From: Sabethes cyaneus
Lineage: Eukaryota; Arthropoda; Insecta; Diptera; Culicidae
DNA length: 64,000 nt
Assembly (NCBI RefSeq): GCF_943734655.1
Contig: NC_071355.1
Location: forward strand, 74,964,449-75,028,448
Reading direction: 5' to 3'
Translations under genes and position numbers: made by a program
The notes under the pieces: model-generated
Database searches by the model: none
What the model saw: only the letters and a program-made list of their open reading frames with translations
Told to the model about the DNA's origin: nothing
Shown: positions 11,755-24,288 of the stretch, one piece after another
Position numbering within the stretch: the first letter of the stretch is position 1
Layout: every line of letters begins with the position of its first letter

Positions 11755-12720
11755 TGTGCACGAATGTTGGCGACATTTTTATTGAACAATGGTACGTACA
11801 GAAAGATCTGGTCTCCTCCGTAATATTTGTTTTACCTTCGCATCCTTGTGGTGGTTCCTCAGATCCGTTTTTGTTCCACTTTCGTGGGGTGTTTGAAACA
11901 GGTGGGAAGGGGGAAGCAATAACCCCGAAATGGCCGAACGGTTCTTCATCAAACTTAGCATATATGTTCCTTGGCATAAAGGACTCAGAACTTAAGGGGT
12001 TGCCAAAGGGGGGGGGGGGGGCTGACGCGGAAATGCCTGGATGGTTGTTCATGAAACTTGGCACATTTGACATAAGGGAATCAGCACTGGGAGGTTGCCA
12101 AAAGGGGGCCCCATACAAGGGGCTAAGCAAAAGGGGATGCGTTTAAACCGATTGCAGTTGTGCAAATAACTTTGAGAAAAGAGGGGGTTCCACCGAAGAG
12201 GAATATTTGGAAAAAAAGACCTTTGTTTAGTTTCCATTATAGTGATTTTCATATAGCAAACCAATGCATAATTAGCTACGTGACAGAAGAGGAAGCTGAC
12301 TGGGAAAGAATCGACAAGTAGGGAGACGAAGAACGTGACTATGAATGTATGTTTCGCCATAGCTCCGGAACTTCTGGACTGTTCTTCATTAAACGTCGTT
12401 TGTCAAACACATGTATTTTGGCATAAAAAAAATCAGCGCAGGGGGGGTTAACAAAAGAGGGAGATGGTCTCTTACAAGGGGAAAGAAAGGTTCAAATGGG
12501 TAAAAGGGCGCGTTTCTCTTGCAATTGGAATGATAGCAGTTGTACAATTTGCTGGATTTCTGAAAGGGGGGATAGGGTGGCCACTAATAAAGAGAAGGTT
12601 CAAAAACGGTTTTTTGTCGATTTATAGGGATTACCAGGAAGAAGTCAGATTTACAAGTGGCTGGGTGACAAAATAAGGGAACTGACAAGGAGAGTAGACA
12701 CATTAAAATGAAAAAAGGGT
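11755..12720. repeat. Degenerate G-rich minisatellite
   Basis: Three loose repeats share ggttcttcatcaaacttagc/ggttgttcatgaaacttggc, then a 'ggcataa..gaatcagca' block, then ggggttgccaaaggg, beginning at about 11935, 12040 and 12372. A pure G run lies at about 12007-12020. The ORFs crossing it on both strands (11673-12146 plus, 11741-12130 minus) are by-products of the repeat and are not annotated as genes. Confidence 0.55.
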
Positions 12721-13199
12721 TTTGTTTCTTGAATTATGAGAATTTTCGTTACAATAACAGATGTACAAGTGACTGAGAGGCAAAGGGGTCCCGAGTAAGA
12801 TCGGGTAATCAGCTAGTCAGTTTATAAAGCAAACAAAGCAGCATACGATATCTATATCTTCTGGAACGTTATGTATTCCGATGAAATCAAATAGTTTGCA
12901 GAACATGTCAAACCAGTTAGATAAGGTTTTGTGTGCAAAAAGGTTAATGATTTTAAGGGGTCACAACAGAAAGCCAATTATATCTCGTAAACCATGCGAC
13001 GTAGATAGCAAGTATATTCGGCAATGTTTGATAAAATTTATAGTTCTACAATTTTACTGAACATATAAACTTGCTATCTAGTTCCAGCAAAAAGTGAATT
13101 CTTCAAGTGTGATATCCCCTTAATACCGAATTGTAAGAAGAAGTAAAAAGATGTAAAAGAATGACTTAAGTAATTTCTCCGAAGACATCTAAGCTGACG
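12721..13199. other. Spacer, nothing recognised
   Basis: Includes aaggggtcacaacag...gataccccttaa-like sequence around 12955-13125, but no repeat partner was found in the window. Confidence 0.45.
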
Positions 13200-13600
13200 T
13201 TTTGTCAGGAAAGGCGAGAAAATACTTTTGACCGCCTTCTTTTTCAGAAGGGTCCCATTGTGCGCCGGCTCTGTCTATTACCAGAAGTCGTCAAGAATCG
13301 GAAACACAATGCTGCATGATCTTATCGGGCGTACCGCAGAGCAGTAATCTGTGGCCATTACTATTTTTGATATCGTTCAATGACGTCTGTAATGTTATAC
13401 CATCAGGCCGATTTACAATTTGTGCTGACGAATAGCTGATAGACGAATAGCACAACTGTGTGGTCAAACAGGATCAAAACTATTCAAGCGAAGCTCCTGC
13501 GATATGTTTTGAGAACTCTGCCCTGGAGAAATCCAATGAAATTACCACGATTTTCAATGGATCCAATAGATTACCACGAACGATCATTAAAGATTATGAC
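13200..13600 (+). pseudogene. Jockey-like RT relic with internal deletion
   Basis: 13309-13434 reads CMILSGVPQSSNLWPLLF, then FNDVCNVIPSGRF and ICADE followed by a stop; it corresponds to the SGVPQGS block and the YADD box (here CADE). From about 13466 a second segment reads IQAKLLRYVLRTLPWRNPM, typical of the C-terminal tail region of mosquito Jockey-type elements (ALRxLPWRDP). The several hundred codons between are missing. It is clearly dead: the catalytic second Asp of the box is Glu and stops are present. Confidence 0.75.
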
Positions 13601-16600
13601 GTTTTATGATTCCTTGACAGCAGTCAATATATGATCATTTCAAGGAAGTTCCTTTTTTCTATCCATTCCAAAGTACGATGGCTTGGCTGGGCAATTGAAT
13701 ACATAAAATAAAAGTACAATAAGTTAATCATTTATATCATTTATATATGACTTTGTTACAGTAATAAACGAAATAAAAAACATAAGATGGACTTCAATTT
13801 CGTATTATATAATATTCCAAAACGCCGAATTTTTCAAATTTTAAGATGAATACCTACCATGCGACATCATAAACAAGTTGCAGATAATTAGAAGCGCTGA
13901 GCCTTTGAATACCAAACCACACCGCTGATTGCCCGCAGGGACACTCGACGATCTGAGACAAAATGCCACACATCAATCACCTTCAGCACGCTGAAGTGCT
14001 GCATAAACAACCCTGAAACTTCCTAATTGGAATTTTCTTACCCGGAGTACTTGTAATTGATTATTCTTTCCACTTAAATCAACAAACAACTCACCAACGA
14101 ACGCTGAATCAAATTGAACTCCCTCGGCGATGACGACGCGGAGAAGCCGACGCATGCTTGTCCACACGGATCGGCTGAGACGGTGTGGTGTAATGTTTCA
14201 ATTAGCAAACAGCCGCCAGAAATTAACACCATCCCGGAAAATGCAGATGAGGCACCAACTTTGTCAAAGTTTAATTTATAATCTAGACAAATTTGCTCCC
14301 GATACCGAAAAAGGGTTACTCTCACCTATATGGAGCAAACCCCGTATCCTGGCTGCAGTAGACTCCAGAAGCATTCTGGCGGCGGGAAATTATATAGATT
14401 ACAACTCTCTCCGGGGATGGCAATCGGTTCCCGTTCAGGTTCAGGACACTGCCGAAAGTACGCGAGAGGTGACAGTGATAAATTATTAATTTAATACTAC
14501 AAACCTCCCTCTCCTTTGGCGCAAGCAATGCGCAGCCAAAGATTTATATGGGACACAGTATCTTCAGGCGATTTCAGACAATTGGAACTACTTAATATTC
14601 CGATTCTAATTTATGTGAGGAATCAGTACGCCCGCCAGGATATTCGGTTCACAAAGGGGGAAAATCGCGGCCGGTGTTCAAGAAGCCATTTGATACTTAC
14701 AAATATGCCCGATTTCCGCTCGGCCGCGAGGGGTGTGAACAATGCGGCGGAAAACCAAACCGACACCACAGTAATAATAGCGGTAATTTTTGAAATTTTC
14801 CGTTGCGAAAAGAATACCTACTGCAGACAATTTGCATAATCGAATTTGTTTAGCTAATTAAATATTCCAAACTGCGCCGCGTCGCTGTCGAGAGTGCTTG
14901 GTTTGCCCCGAGGATGGCCAGAAGTTTCGTATGGATTGTGTGGACTTTGGGTGATAATAATCTCGGTGACAGGTTCAAATTGGCAGTTCAGATTACAGCT
15001 AATAATACGGGGAACAAACTGTTGTTGTGAGAACGAGTGTTTTCATCCTCAAGTTTGATTGAGATATCGATCAACTCAATGGAATGGTTTCTGAATCACT
15101 GATCTTAACAGTTAGCATTGAGCGTAGCATCGTTATTTACTTTTCATTAACGGTGAGATTATACTACTTTTAAAGAACTCATTATACAATTTTAGTGGTT
15201 CTGTTAGAAAAATATGAAAAATCTTCCATTCTATAAAATCCAGGAGAGAAGAGGAAAATCCTAATCTACTTTATTAAATTACAATTAAGTGTAGGTTGCA
15301 AAAAAATTCTTAATATTTCTGTAAAATGAATTTTCATGCGCAAAACCTGCTAATATTTTTTCAATCTTTTGGAAATATAACATTGACGCCAATATTTATC
15401 TGAAATTCCGACATAGTTTGATTAGTTAAAACTAACAATTCCATTTCTTACAAAAACCTCGACACTCGTTTCACCTCACATAATCCTTCCATCATCCCCC
15501 AGCATGTTGTGCTTCGGCATAAAGTTAGCTTCATCATGCTGCCACGGCAAACGACCGGCAGGGGAAAAAAGGACGGAACCTTTTTGTGTAATTTTTCGCT
15601 TCCCTCGATCGATGGCGCAGCCTGATTGACCATCATCGGTCAGTTTCGGTCACTTTGTTTTCCTTTTGCACGGACCGATATTGCACTGCACTGCGCCGTG
15701 TGTTTGTGCGTCGTCGTCGTCTATGAGCGCACCGAATCAAGCAAGGGACTAAATGCAAGAGCCGTTATACCGGTCAGTGTCCCTTCCGGAGCCGATCGTG
15801 AGAAAATTCCTTCACGTTCAATCGCTTCCTAATCTAATAGGGACACGGGGAGAACGGCAATAGGAGAACCGCATTAGATAGCAAGCTGCCGACTTGTAGT
15901 CTTAGCTTGCGATGTTTCGATTTCTTCCTTGTACGACTATTCATTCATTGTGCGGAATGTAGTTTTCGGATTAAAAATTGCGTGTAAATATTAGGGAACA
16001 AAGGAAATTTCTCGCATTTTCAATGGTTTCCAAATCCGATGCGCCTTGAATTCGATCCGACGGCGGAACTGGTCGGTAGATTATCATACCGAGTGGCGAT
16101 TTATTGCTCTCCTCGGGGAAAGGTGGAACCGATCGGAGATGGATTGGACCGGATTTCAGTTTGCATACCTTTGAAGTGCTCTGGTCACATTTTTTTCCTG
16201 AAGCGATAAACTATCTGGTTACTAGTGTTTCAGCAAATTCTCAGTGCAAGGCCCTAATACTGAAATTTTGATTCACTGCCAGAAGATATTCAATACTACG
16301 AAAATTAAAACGTACCTATTTTGTTTCTGACAATTTTCGAATTGTGCAGTAGGGGAAGGGCGGTAAAGGCGGACTCCTTGAGGATAAGGTTCAATATCTT
16401 CTCAAATATAACTGTATTGATTCAATATCTAAATCGATTACTACCTAATTCGAATATTTAATCGAATATTTACCCCAATAAAAAAAAAGAGAAAATAACT
16501 ACTACCTAATTGCATAGAGTTAATGTAGGAAAGACGGACACTCGCAAAAAGGTGCCAATCGTAATATTTTTTCGAATTTTCAAAAAAAAAATCGTGTGCA

Positions 16601-16621
16601 AAGTTGATTTTGATTGATTTT
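13601..16621. other. Mostly unique non-coding block
   Basis: From about 13930 to 16200 the sequence is more GC-balanced than its surroundings and shows none of the repeat families of the window. The longest ORFs (14130-14489 plus, 14074-14325 minus) overlap on opposite strands and have no domain. It could be intronic or regulatory DNA; nothing in the bases proves either. Confidence 0.4.
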
Positions 16622-17256
16622 TAAGGCTGTGAACCATTTCGCAAAATTTTCAACTTTTTTGTTAAAATTTGACAGTTCGATGGTTATTTCGGTTCGAGTG
16701 GTTAAAATCAGTTCAGAATGTGAACCATTTCAAATATTGTCAGTTTGATAGCTTGTTTGCTCAATGAGAGCATATAAGGTGAGGATATGTTTCTGTAACA
16801 GCGAATTTGTTTATTTGTTAATTTGTTAATTTGTTTGTTTGTTTGTCACGGTAACCTTTAGTTTACAACTTTATATCAGGTCAAGGAAAACACAATAACG
16901 AAAATAGATACTTTTTTCAATCCGGGTTGGAACTGTATGAATTTTTGGTGTTCATTTGCTCCTATTTGATAGATAAAATTCATCTCATTTCAACCCCGGT
17001 TTAATAAACAAGTTGTCGTATAACGGATAAGCATCCATGCATTGGTAAAAAAATTAAAGGAAAAACTAGTGAAACACATCACAAAGCTCTCTTCGTCACC
17101 TGTGCATATCTCATTGGCTCTCAGAATAACCATCGGACTGTCAAAAATAACCATGCTTCAGAGCAGGGTTATTTTCGACAGAAGTTGAAATAACTATCGA
17201 ACTGTCAAATTTTAACTAAAAAGTTAAAAATTTCGCGAAATGGGTTCACAGCCTAA
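16622..17256. mobile_element. TAA-flanked MITE, PIF/Harbinger-like
   Basis: The element spans 16625-17253. The left end begins ggctgtgaaccatttcgc and the right end is its complement; the similarity extends about 65 bp inward with a few mismatches, including aaaatttgacagttcgat. Both ends are flanked by TAA (16622-16624 and 17254-17256), a 3-bp target duplication of the TWA type used by PIF/Harbinger transposases. No transposase is encoded, so it is non-autonomous. An internal (TTTG/TTTA)n-like run lies at about 16808-16846. Confidence 0.88.
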
Positions 17257-17399
17257 GTGCTCCTTGTTCTTAATATAACATTATATTTCGCAAACGGTAA
17301 GAGATAGATAGTTAGTATGTTCAGTAAAGTTGCTTATTTTAGTATGTTCTGCACTTTTTGAAGAAAAAAATTTTTTTTACGCAATTGCTAATGTCCGCA

Positions 17400-17872
17400 T
17401 TTTTTCGAATCCGCGAATTGAGGAAATTTGTATTTCATTTGTATGGTAGCCTCCCTGCTTAAGATGGGAGGGGTCCCAATTCAACATAGAAAAAAAATCT
17501 TGCCTCCAAAAACCCCCACATGCCTAATTTAGTTCTATTTGTTTGATTAGTTATCGGGATATGTGGATCTTAATTCACCATAGAAAAAAATTCTTACCTC
17601 CAAAAACTCGCCCATGCCAAATTTGGTTCATTTGTTTGATTAGTTCTCGTGTTATGCAGAACTTTGTACTTTATTTGTATGCGAGCCCCTCTCTTAGGGG
17701 AGCTCATAAGAATCTCTCTCGGCCCCACAATCCGCTGCATACAAATTTTCAGGGCGATCGGTTCAGTAGTTTTCGATTCTATAAGGAATATACTGACTAT
17801 AAGGAATATCTCTGACACGAATGCACTAACAGGTGTAAAGTGTCACTAATAAAAACAACAACAACAACAACA
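17400..17872. repeat. Degenerate minisatellite (family E) ending in (AAC)n
   Basis: Repeated phrases include 'catagaaaaaaa.tcttgcctccaaaaac', 'atgccaaatttggttcatttg' and 'tttgattagttctcg'. They are the reverse complement of the array at 39455-39905. The block ends with agtgtcactaataaaaac followed by (AAC)n at about 17855-17871, which looks like the tail of a retroposed unit. Confidence 0.7.
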
Positions 17873-17875
17873 AAT

Positions 17876-18273
17876 TTTTATATCCCTTCAAGTACGGAGG
17901 GTTTTAGTTACAATATTTGTGGTTTTTGGATTAACATAAATCTTTTTTATCTCTCGAGATAACAAAACCAATGCATTCTACGCATTGCAATAAACATTTG
18001 CTAATATTAGCAACCTACACTATTGCATAGGTTCGGTCTTATCTTATACCATTGCACTATGAGCAAAAACAAGCCGAAAAAACCGACGCAATTAAGATAT
18101 GGCCTGCAGGCTGATAAAATGTAGGTAATCTTATGTAAAATTTTTCGGAGAATCGCATGGTGCCCACCGCTTTCCTGTCTGTCATCAGGAAGTGCCCCAT
18201 TTTGCTCATTTTCCCCTATTTTTAACATTTTTACCCTTTTTGGACGATACCAAGCCAGGCTTTGAAAAAACAA
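17876..18273. other. Short spacer before the RTE element
   Basis: No repeat or coding signal recognised. Confidence 0.5.
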
Positions 18274-18302
18274 AACTTACTTACTTTAGTGGCAACGGTC
18301 CG

Positions 18303-19016
18303 TTACCGATCCTGCGCCGAACGAATTATAGTCCTCCAGTACCGTCGGTCCTGGGCTGCCGTTCTCCAATCCCCACGAACACCAGCTGAACGTGCATCGT
18401 CTTCGACAGCACACACCCACCGGGTGCGGGGTCTGCCTCGGAGTCTACGGCCTCTTCCTGGTTCTCTGCTGAAAATAGTTTTGGCTACTCTTTCATCGGG
18501 CATTCTGGCTACGTGTTCAGCCCACCGCAGCCTGCCACATTGCACTACCGTCACTATATCAGCATATTTGTAAACTTGGTACAGCTCGTGATTCATGCGT
18601 CTGCGCCACACTCCATTTTCCATTTTGCCACCAAGTATAGATCGCAGAATTTTACGCTCAAAAACCCCAAGCACTCGCCGATCAGCTTCCTTTAGCGTCC
18701 ATGATTCGTGTCCGTAAAGGGCCACCGGGAGGATTGGTGTTCCGTAGAGCGCCAGTTTTGTGCGAATTTGCAAACTACGGGACTTCAGCTGGCTACGTAA
18801 TCCGTAGAAAGCCCGATTCGCGGCTGCAACTCGTCGTTTCACTTCGCGGCTTACATCGTTGTCACATGTCACGAGTGTACCAAGGTATATAAATTCCTCC
18901 ACTACTTCATATCGTTCCCCATCTAACTCCACCTCGGCACCAACACCACTTGAGCTCCCACGTTCCCTACCAGCAACCATGTACTTCGTTTTGGCGGTAT
19001 TAATGGTAAGTCCCAA
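18303..19016 (-). pseudogene. C-terminal (thumb/connector) part of the family A RTE ORF
   Basis: This 237-codon frame starts just after the catalytic box with LTINTAKTKYMVAGRERG. It then gives EEFIYLGTLVTCDNDVSREV, ALYGHESWTLKEADRRVLGV, FERKILRSILGGKMENGVWR, RLRWAEHVARMPDERVAKT and an Arg-rich end with VCAVEDDARSAGV, finishing RSAQDR-stop. This order is standard for the RTE C-terminus. The stop is natural and is followed within about 30 bp by the TAAG tail. Confidence 0.88.
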
Positions 19017-19088
19017 TCTCGCAGCTTCCCTTTTAAAGGGCCTAAAGGCCTCTTCTACTGCTCTACGTTGATTCCGATGATATCGACG

Positions 19089-19892
19089 TCATCCGCAAAA
19101 CCAAGAAGCATGTGAGATTTCGTGATGATAGTTCCATTCCTTTCCACGTTTGAATAGCAGGTTAGAGAGTGCGTCCCCTTGCTTCAGTCCATCCAACGTC
19201 ACGAAAGCAGCTGAGGTCTCACCCGCTATTCTAACGCATGATTTGGATCCATCCAGCGTCGCACGAATCAGCGTAACTAGTTTCGTCGGAAAACCATGTT
19301 CTAGCATTATCTGCCACAGCTCATTTCGTTTAACTGAATCGTACGCCGCTTTAAAGTCCACAAACAGATGGTGTGTCTGCAAGTTGTACTCTCGGAACTT
19401 GTCTAGCAACTGGCGCAGGGTAAACATCTGATCCGTCGTGGAGCGACCCTCACGAAAACCAGCTTGGTACTCGCCGACGAAGGACTCCGCTAACGGTCTC
19501 AGTCTGCAGAACAGGATACGGGAAAGCACCTTGTAGGCAGAATTGAGCAATGTAATTCCTCGATAGTTTTTACACTCCATTCGATGTCCCTTTTTGAAAA
19601 TTGGGCAAATGAGGCCATCCAACCACTCCTCCGGCATTTGTTCTTCCTCCCAGATCCTGACAATGATCCGGTGGATTGCTTCGTACAGCCGCTCGCTCCC
19701 CGCTTTTAGAAGTTCAGCCGGGATACCGTCCTTCCCAGCAGCCTTACCGTTTTTCAGCTCACTGATTGCCTTCTTAACCTCCTCCTGTGTTGGTGGCTCC
19801 ACAGCTTGACCATCGCTTACAATTTCTATCCTGTCCCTGCTGATCTCTTCATTTACCTCTCCATTCAAACCAGCTGTTACGCTGTCTTCCAA
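19089..19892 (-). pseudogene. Reverse-transcriptase domain of the family A RTE element
   Basis: In order: NGKAAGKDGIPAELLKAG, ICPIFKKG, NYRGITLLNSAYKVLSRIL, YQAGFREGRSTTDQMFTLRQ, LFVDFKAAYDSVKRNELW (first catalytic Asp), and GLKQGDALSNLLF. After NLLF the frame shifts. The FADD catalytic box (GFADDVDIIG) is present in another frame at about 19082-19103. The usual NIALEG-type residues between are missing, so a small deletion with frameshift is inferred. The N-terminal residues join directly to what should be an endonuclease-RT linker, implying a deletion of a few hundred bases at a short tggtttgaatgg-like junction. Confidence 0.88.
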
Positions 19893-19945
19893 GCGTCGTG
19901 CCTACCACCTCTCTCGCTGTTGTTTGGATGGCACCATGGATGTTC

Positions 19946-20021
19946 CTCCACAGCCCATTTATATCTTCTTCTTCTTCTACCTGCTCCACAGCCCATTTAT
20001 ATCTTCTTCTTCTTCTACCTG
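19946..20021. repeat. 38-bp tandem duplication disrupting the RTE ORF
   Basis: Two exact 38-bp units (19946-19983 and 19984-20021), each containing ccacagcccatttatatc and (TTC)n. 38 is not a multiple of three, so the endonuclease frame is thrown into a stop just after the first unit. Confidence 0.95.
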
Positions 20022-20990
20022 CTGTTCTGCGATTCGCTGGTGAAGCTTCCTGGCGTACTCCACTGCAACGCCGTCTGCCGTTAACCGCTGGATGTTGAAA
20101 CGCAGCGTCCTTTCAGTGCGAGCTTTCGCCGTGTTCGACAGCCTTGCGCGAATCTTACTCACTACGAGATAGTGGTCAGAGTCGATATTTGGTCCACGAA
20201 AAGATCGTACATCGATAACATCCGAAAAGTGTCGACCGTCAATCAAGACATGATCGATCTGAGAGCTAGAGTCTCCATTTGGATGCCTCCAGGTTTGTTT
20301 CCGAATATTCAAACGTGGAAAGTAGGTGCTACAGATCGCCATCCCTCTGGCCGCGGCAAAATTTATGAGCCTCAGACCGTTATCATTGGTCGACAGATGC
20401 AGGCTATGTCTTCCAATAACTGGACGGAAGAATTCCTCCCTCCCGATCTGCGCGTTTGCATCTCCGATGATGATTTTCACGTCGTGTTTTGGGCACTCTC
20501 CATAGGTCCTCTCAAGCTTGTCGTAAAACTCGTCTTTAGCATCATCGGATTTATCATTTGTCGGTGCGTATAAGTTGATTAGGCTATAGTTGAAGAATTT
20601 GCCCTTAATCCTCAACACGCATATACGGTCATCTACGGGCCTCCACCGGATAACTCGTTGCTTTTGTTTTCTCAACACTACGAAACCGACTCCATGTTCA
20701 GCTTTCTTACCGCCACTGTAGTAGATGTGGTACTTAAAAGAAGTGCCTGCAATAGGGTCTACTGCACGGAACTCCCTTTCTCCGGAATTTGGCCACCGAA
20801 CTTCCTGAATAGCAGCGATCTCCACTCCGAGTTGATGCAACTCTCGAGCAAGCAAGCCAGCCCGTGCCGGTTCATGGAGAGTTCGGACATTCCAGGTACC
20901 AAGTTTCCAATCGTTATCCCTTAATCGTTTCCTTGTCCCTTGCCGTGTCCTATACCGATTGTTCCGTCCTGAATTTCTGTGTTCGTTGTT
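19977..20990 (-). pseudogene. APE-type endonuclease domain of the family A RTE element
   Basis: The similarity starts upstream of the first Leu-rich segment, at about 20925, with DWKLGTWNVRTLHEPARAG. It continues through IAAIQEVRWPNSGE (catalytic Glu), the SLINLYAPTNDKSDD segment, KIIIGDANAQIG (Asp/Asn pair), SQIDHVLIDGRHFSD and the terminal DSDHYLV (catalytic Asp-His). All the usual endonuclease motifs are present in one frame. The true start ATG at 21063 (MADPLAGCRYRDPGEVVYRK) is in another frame, so a frameshift lies between. The frame ends prematurely because of the 38-bp duplication. Insect databases often call such ORFs 'craniofacial development protein 2-like'; that name reflects the transposon. 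Confidence 0.88.
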
Positions 20991-21300
20991 CGTGGTAATT
21001 GAGTTTTCGGTATACTACCTCACCGGGGTCGCGATACCTACATCCCGCTAATGGGTCTGCCATCTTAGGTATAGCTTGCGGGATTCAGCCGCCCGTTACG
21101 AGACAGACGCTGTGTGAGCCGCCCCTCACCTGGAGAACAGGCGCTCTAGTTCGCACCTCCTAGCTTAGCTGCTTCAGTAAGTACGTGAAGCATTTCCGGG
21201 TAAGGCCATCGACCGTCATCATTTGACTTAGATCTGCGTGGAGGCGCCAGGTGGGAGCTTGAGAGAGCCAGAGCTATGTTTGACGCTCCTTCCAGGTAAC

Positions 21301-22560
21301 ATTATTTTGTGTAAAGAAGTCCACAAAATTGAATAGGGTTGACCCCGTTTAGTTTAGAGCAAGATCATCGCTTCGAGGCTCATAGACTTCAGCTGCTGAA
21401 GCTGCGGAACGGTCGTTACGTAGCTATGGAAATACACGCAATTTTTTACAAGTTAAGTTTTTACTAACCTTAATACAACAGATATACCGGAATGTCCTGA
21501 TTGACTCAAAAATGTTGATCCAAGAATTTGGCTTAGAAAATCATGTAGTTGAATACACCATTTGCCACACTTCACTATTATTTTACAATTCATAAATGAC
21601 CAGTTTTAGGTTCCGGTAGCACTCTAAACAGAAGTTCTACAGTATAATGTATTCATTCTTACTGACCCAAAATGAGATGGCAGCAGCAGATTTCGTTTTA
21701 TTTCATCTATTACTTATGATGTGAAAAAATAATCCCACTGCGGTCTGGAATATCTCCGGGAAAATGGATTCAAAATTGACTAGGGTTTATTTCTAATTCC
21801 CGTCGTAGTAAGTAAAGCCATTCTAATTTTCATCATTTGTTGGATGGATTTCATGAATACTCCAAAAGTTCTTGTGCTGATTTGACTAAAACACACTTAC
21901 CTTCCGATCCGTGAACTTTGAAATCACTGGAAAGCGATTATTAAAGCATATTATTGAAGTTACGCAACTGACTTTATTTCTTAAATTCGTCGTACCATTT
22001 TAAAATCCATCCATCAAAATTTTTCATCGTCCGAACTAAAAATCACAACAATGTTTACGAAGCTAACGCGCATGTATTTGTGCAGAACGGCATGACAAAT
22101 GCTCTTCTGCAAAATTTCTGCAGGTTAGCCAAGTGTTTCTGGCTGTAGAATAACGACAATACCTTGCGTGAGTTATTTCCATTTATGAATGACGGAAATT
22201 AAAACGATTAGTTGACATTTTCTTCTTCGCACGAAAAAACGTTGAATATTTGGCTGGTAGGACTTCTTTAATGATAAAAAGCATTTAAATAGACCTCAGC
22301 TCACTTTGATTGATCGCGTATGATAGACAACAAACTAAAATATTAGGGAATAACTAGTTTTGCATTGTGTGTCATAAAAATGCTGACATTTTTAATCATT
22401 TGTGTTGGATAGGACGGGAATAGGCAATTACGACGAAGCAGCAACATATCCTAATGTATTTTTCCATTGAAGGTCAATCTAAGGTGGTTATTTGAAGACA
22501 AATTGTATAAAAAGCGATCAAAAATAGTATAGAGAAAGATAGAGAAAACATAGAGCCAAA
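21301..22560. other. AT-rich spacer, nothing recognised
   Basis: No supported feature in about 1.3 kb between the RTE 5' end and the next repeats. Confidence 0.5.
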
Positions 22561-22568
22561 ACTGTAAC

Positions 22569-22596
22569 GATGATGATGATGATAATGATAATGATT
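22569..22596. repeat. (GAT/AAT)n imperfect microsatellite
   Basis: gatgatgatgatgataatgataatgatt. Confidence 0.9.
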
Positions 22597-22659
22597 GAAT
22601 CCTCTTGATTTTTTCTTGCAATATCTAATTTTTTTTATTTCAGTCATTCCGTTTTCTGA

Positions 22660-22880
22660 AATTAAATAAAAAAGAAAACTTTCCAGATTTAATTCTAATT
22701 TAATTTAATTCTACAATGCATATTTATTCTTGACAGATACCTATTTCGCCTACGACTTGCAGGCTTCATCAGTGTGACAGTGTGAGGAGTAGTGTGCTGT
22801 CTCAAGTATGCTTTTTCCAGTCATCATTTTGCAAGTGTCACTGGTCCTGGTCAATAATGGAGTAGTAGCACACGGGCGAT
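22660..22880. repeat. Fragment of a palindromic MITE family
   Basis: Contains ttaatttaattctacaatgcata, related to the arms at 4918-5044, then gacagatacctatttcgcc and aggcttcatcagtgt. A similar cacatatttcgcccctg occurs at about 61771-61787. The complementary arm is missing, so this is a partial copy. Confidence 0.5.
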
Positions 22881-22883
22881 ATC

Positions 22884-24288
<1,405 letters not shown>

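Larger units (their letters stand above)
18274..21300 (-). mobile_element. RTE-like non-LTR retrotransposon (family A), nearly full length, broken
   Basis: On the minus strand the order is 5'UTR (about 21300-21064), an ATG ORF opening at 21063, an APE-type endonuclease, RT, a C-terminal region, and a short 3' tail with two TAAG units (taagtaag, about 18275-18297). Length (about 3.0 kb), domain order and microsatellite-like 3' end are those of the RTE clade (JAM1/BovB type). Lesions: a frameshift near 20960, a 38-bp tandem duplication at 19946-20021, an endonuclease-RT linker deletion, and a deletion plus frameshift just before the FADD box. It cannot make a working protein. Confidence 0.88.

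Noticed and set aside
11673..12146. 157-codon ORF and its 129-codon antisense partner
   Set aside because: Both span the G-rich minisatellite and a poly-G run; repeat-derived.
14130..14489. 119-codon ORF
   Set aside because: Opposite-strand ORFs overlap it on both sides, with no domain or splice context.
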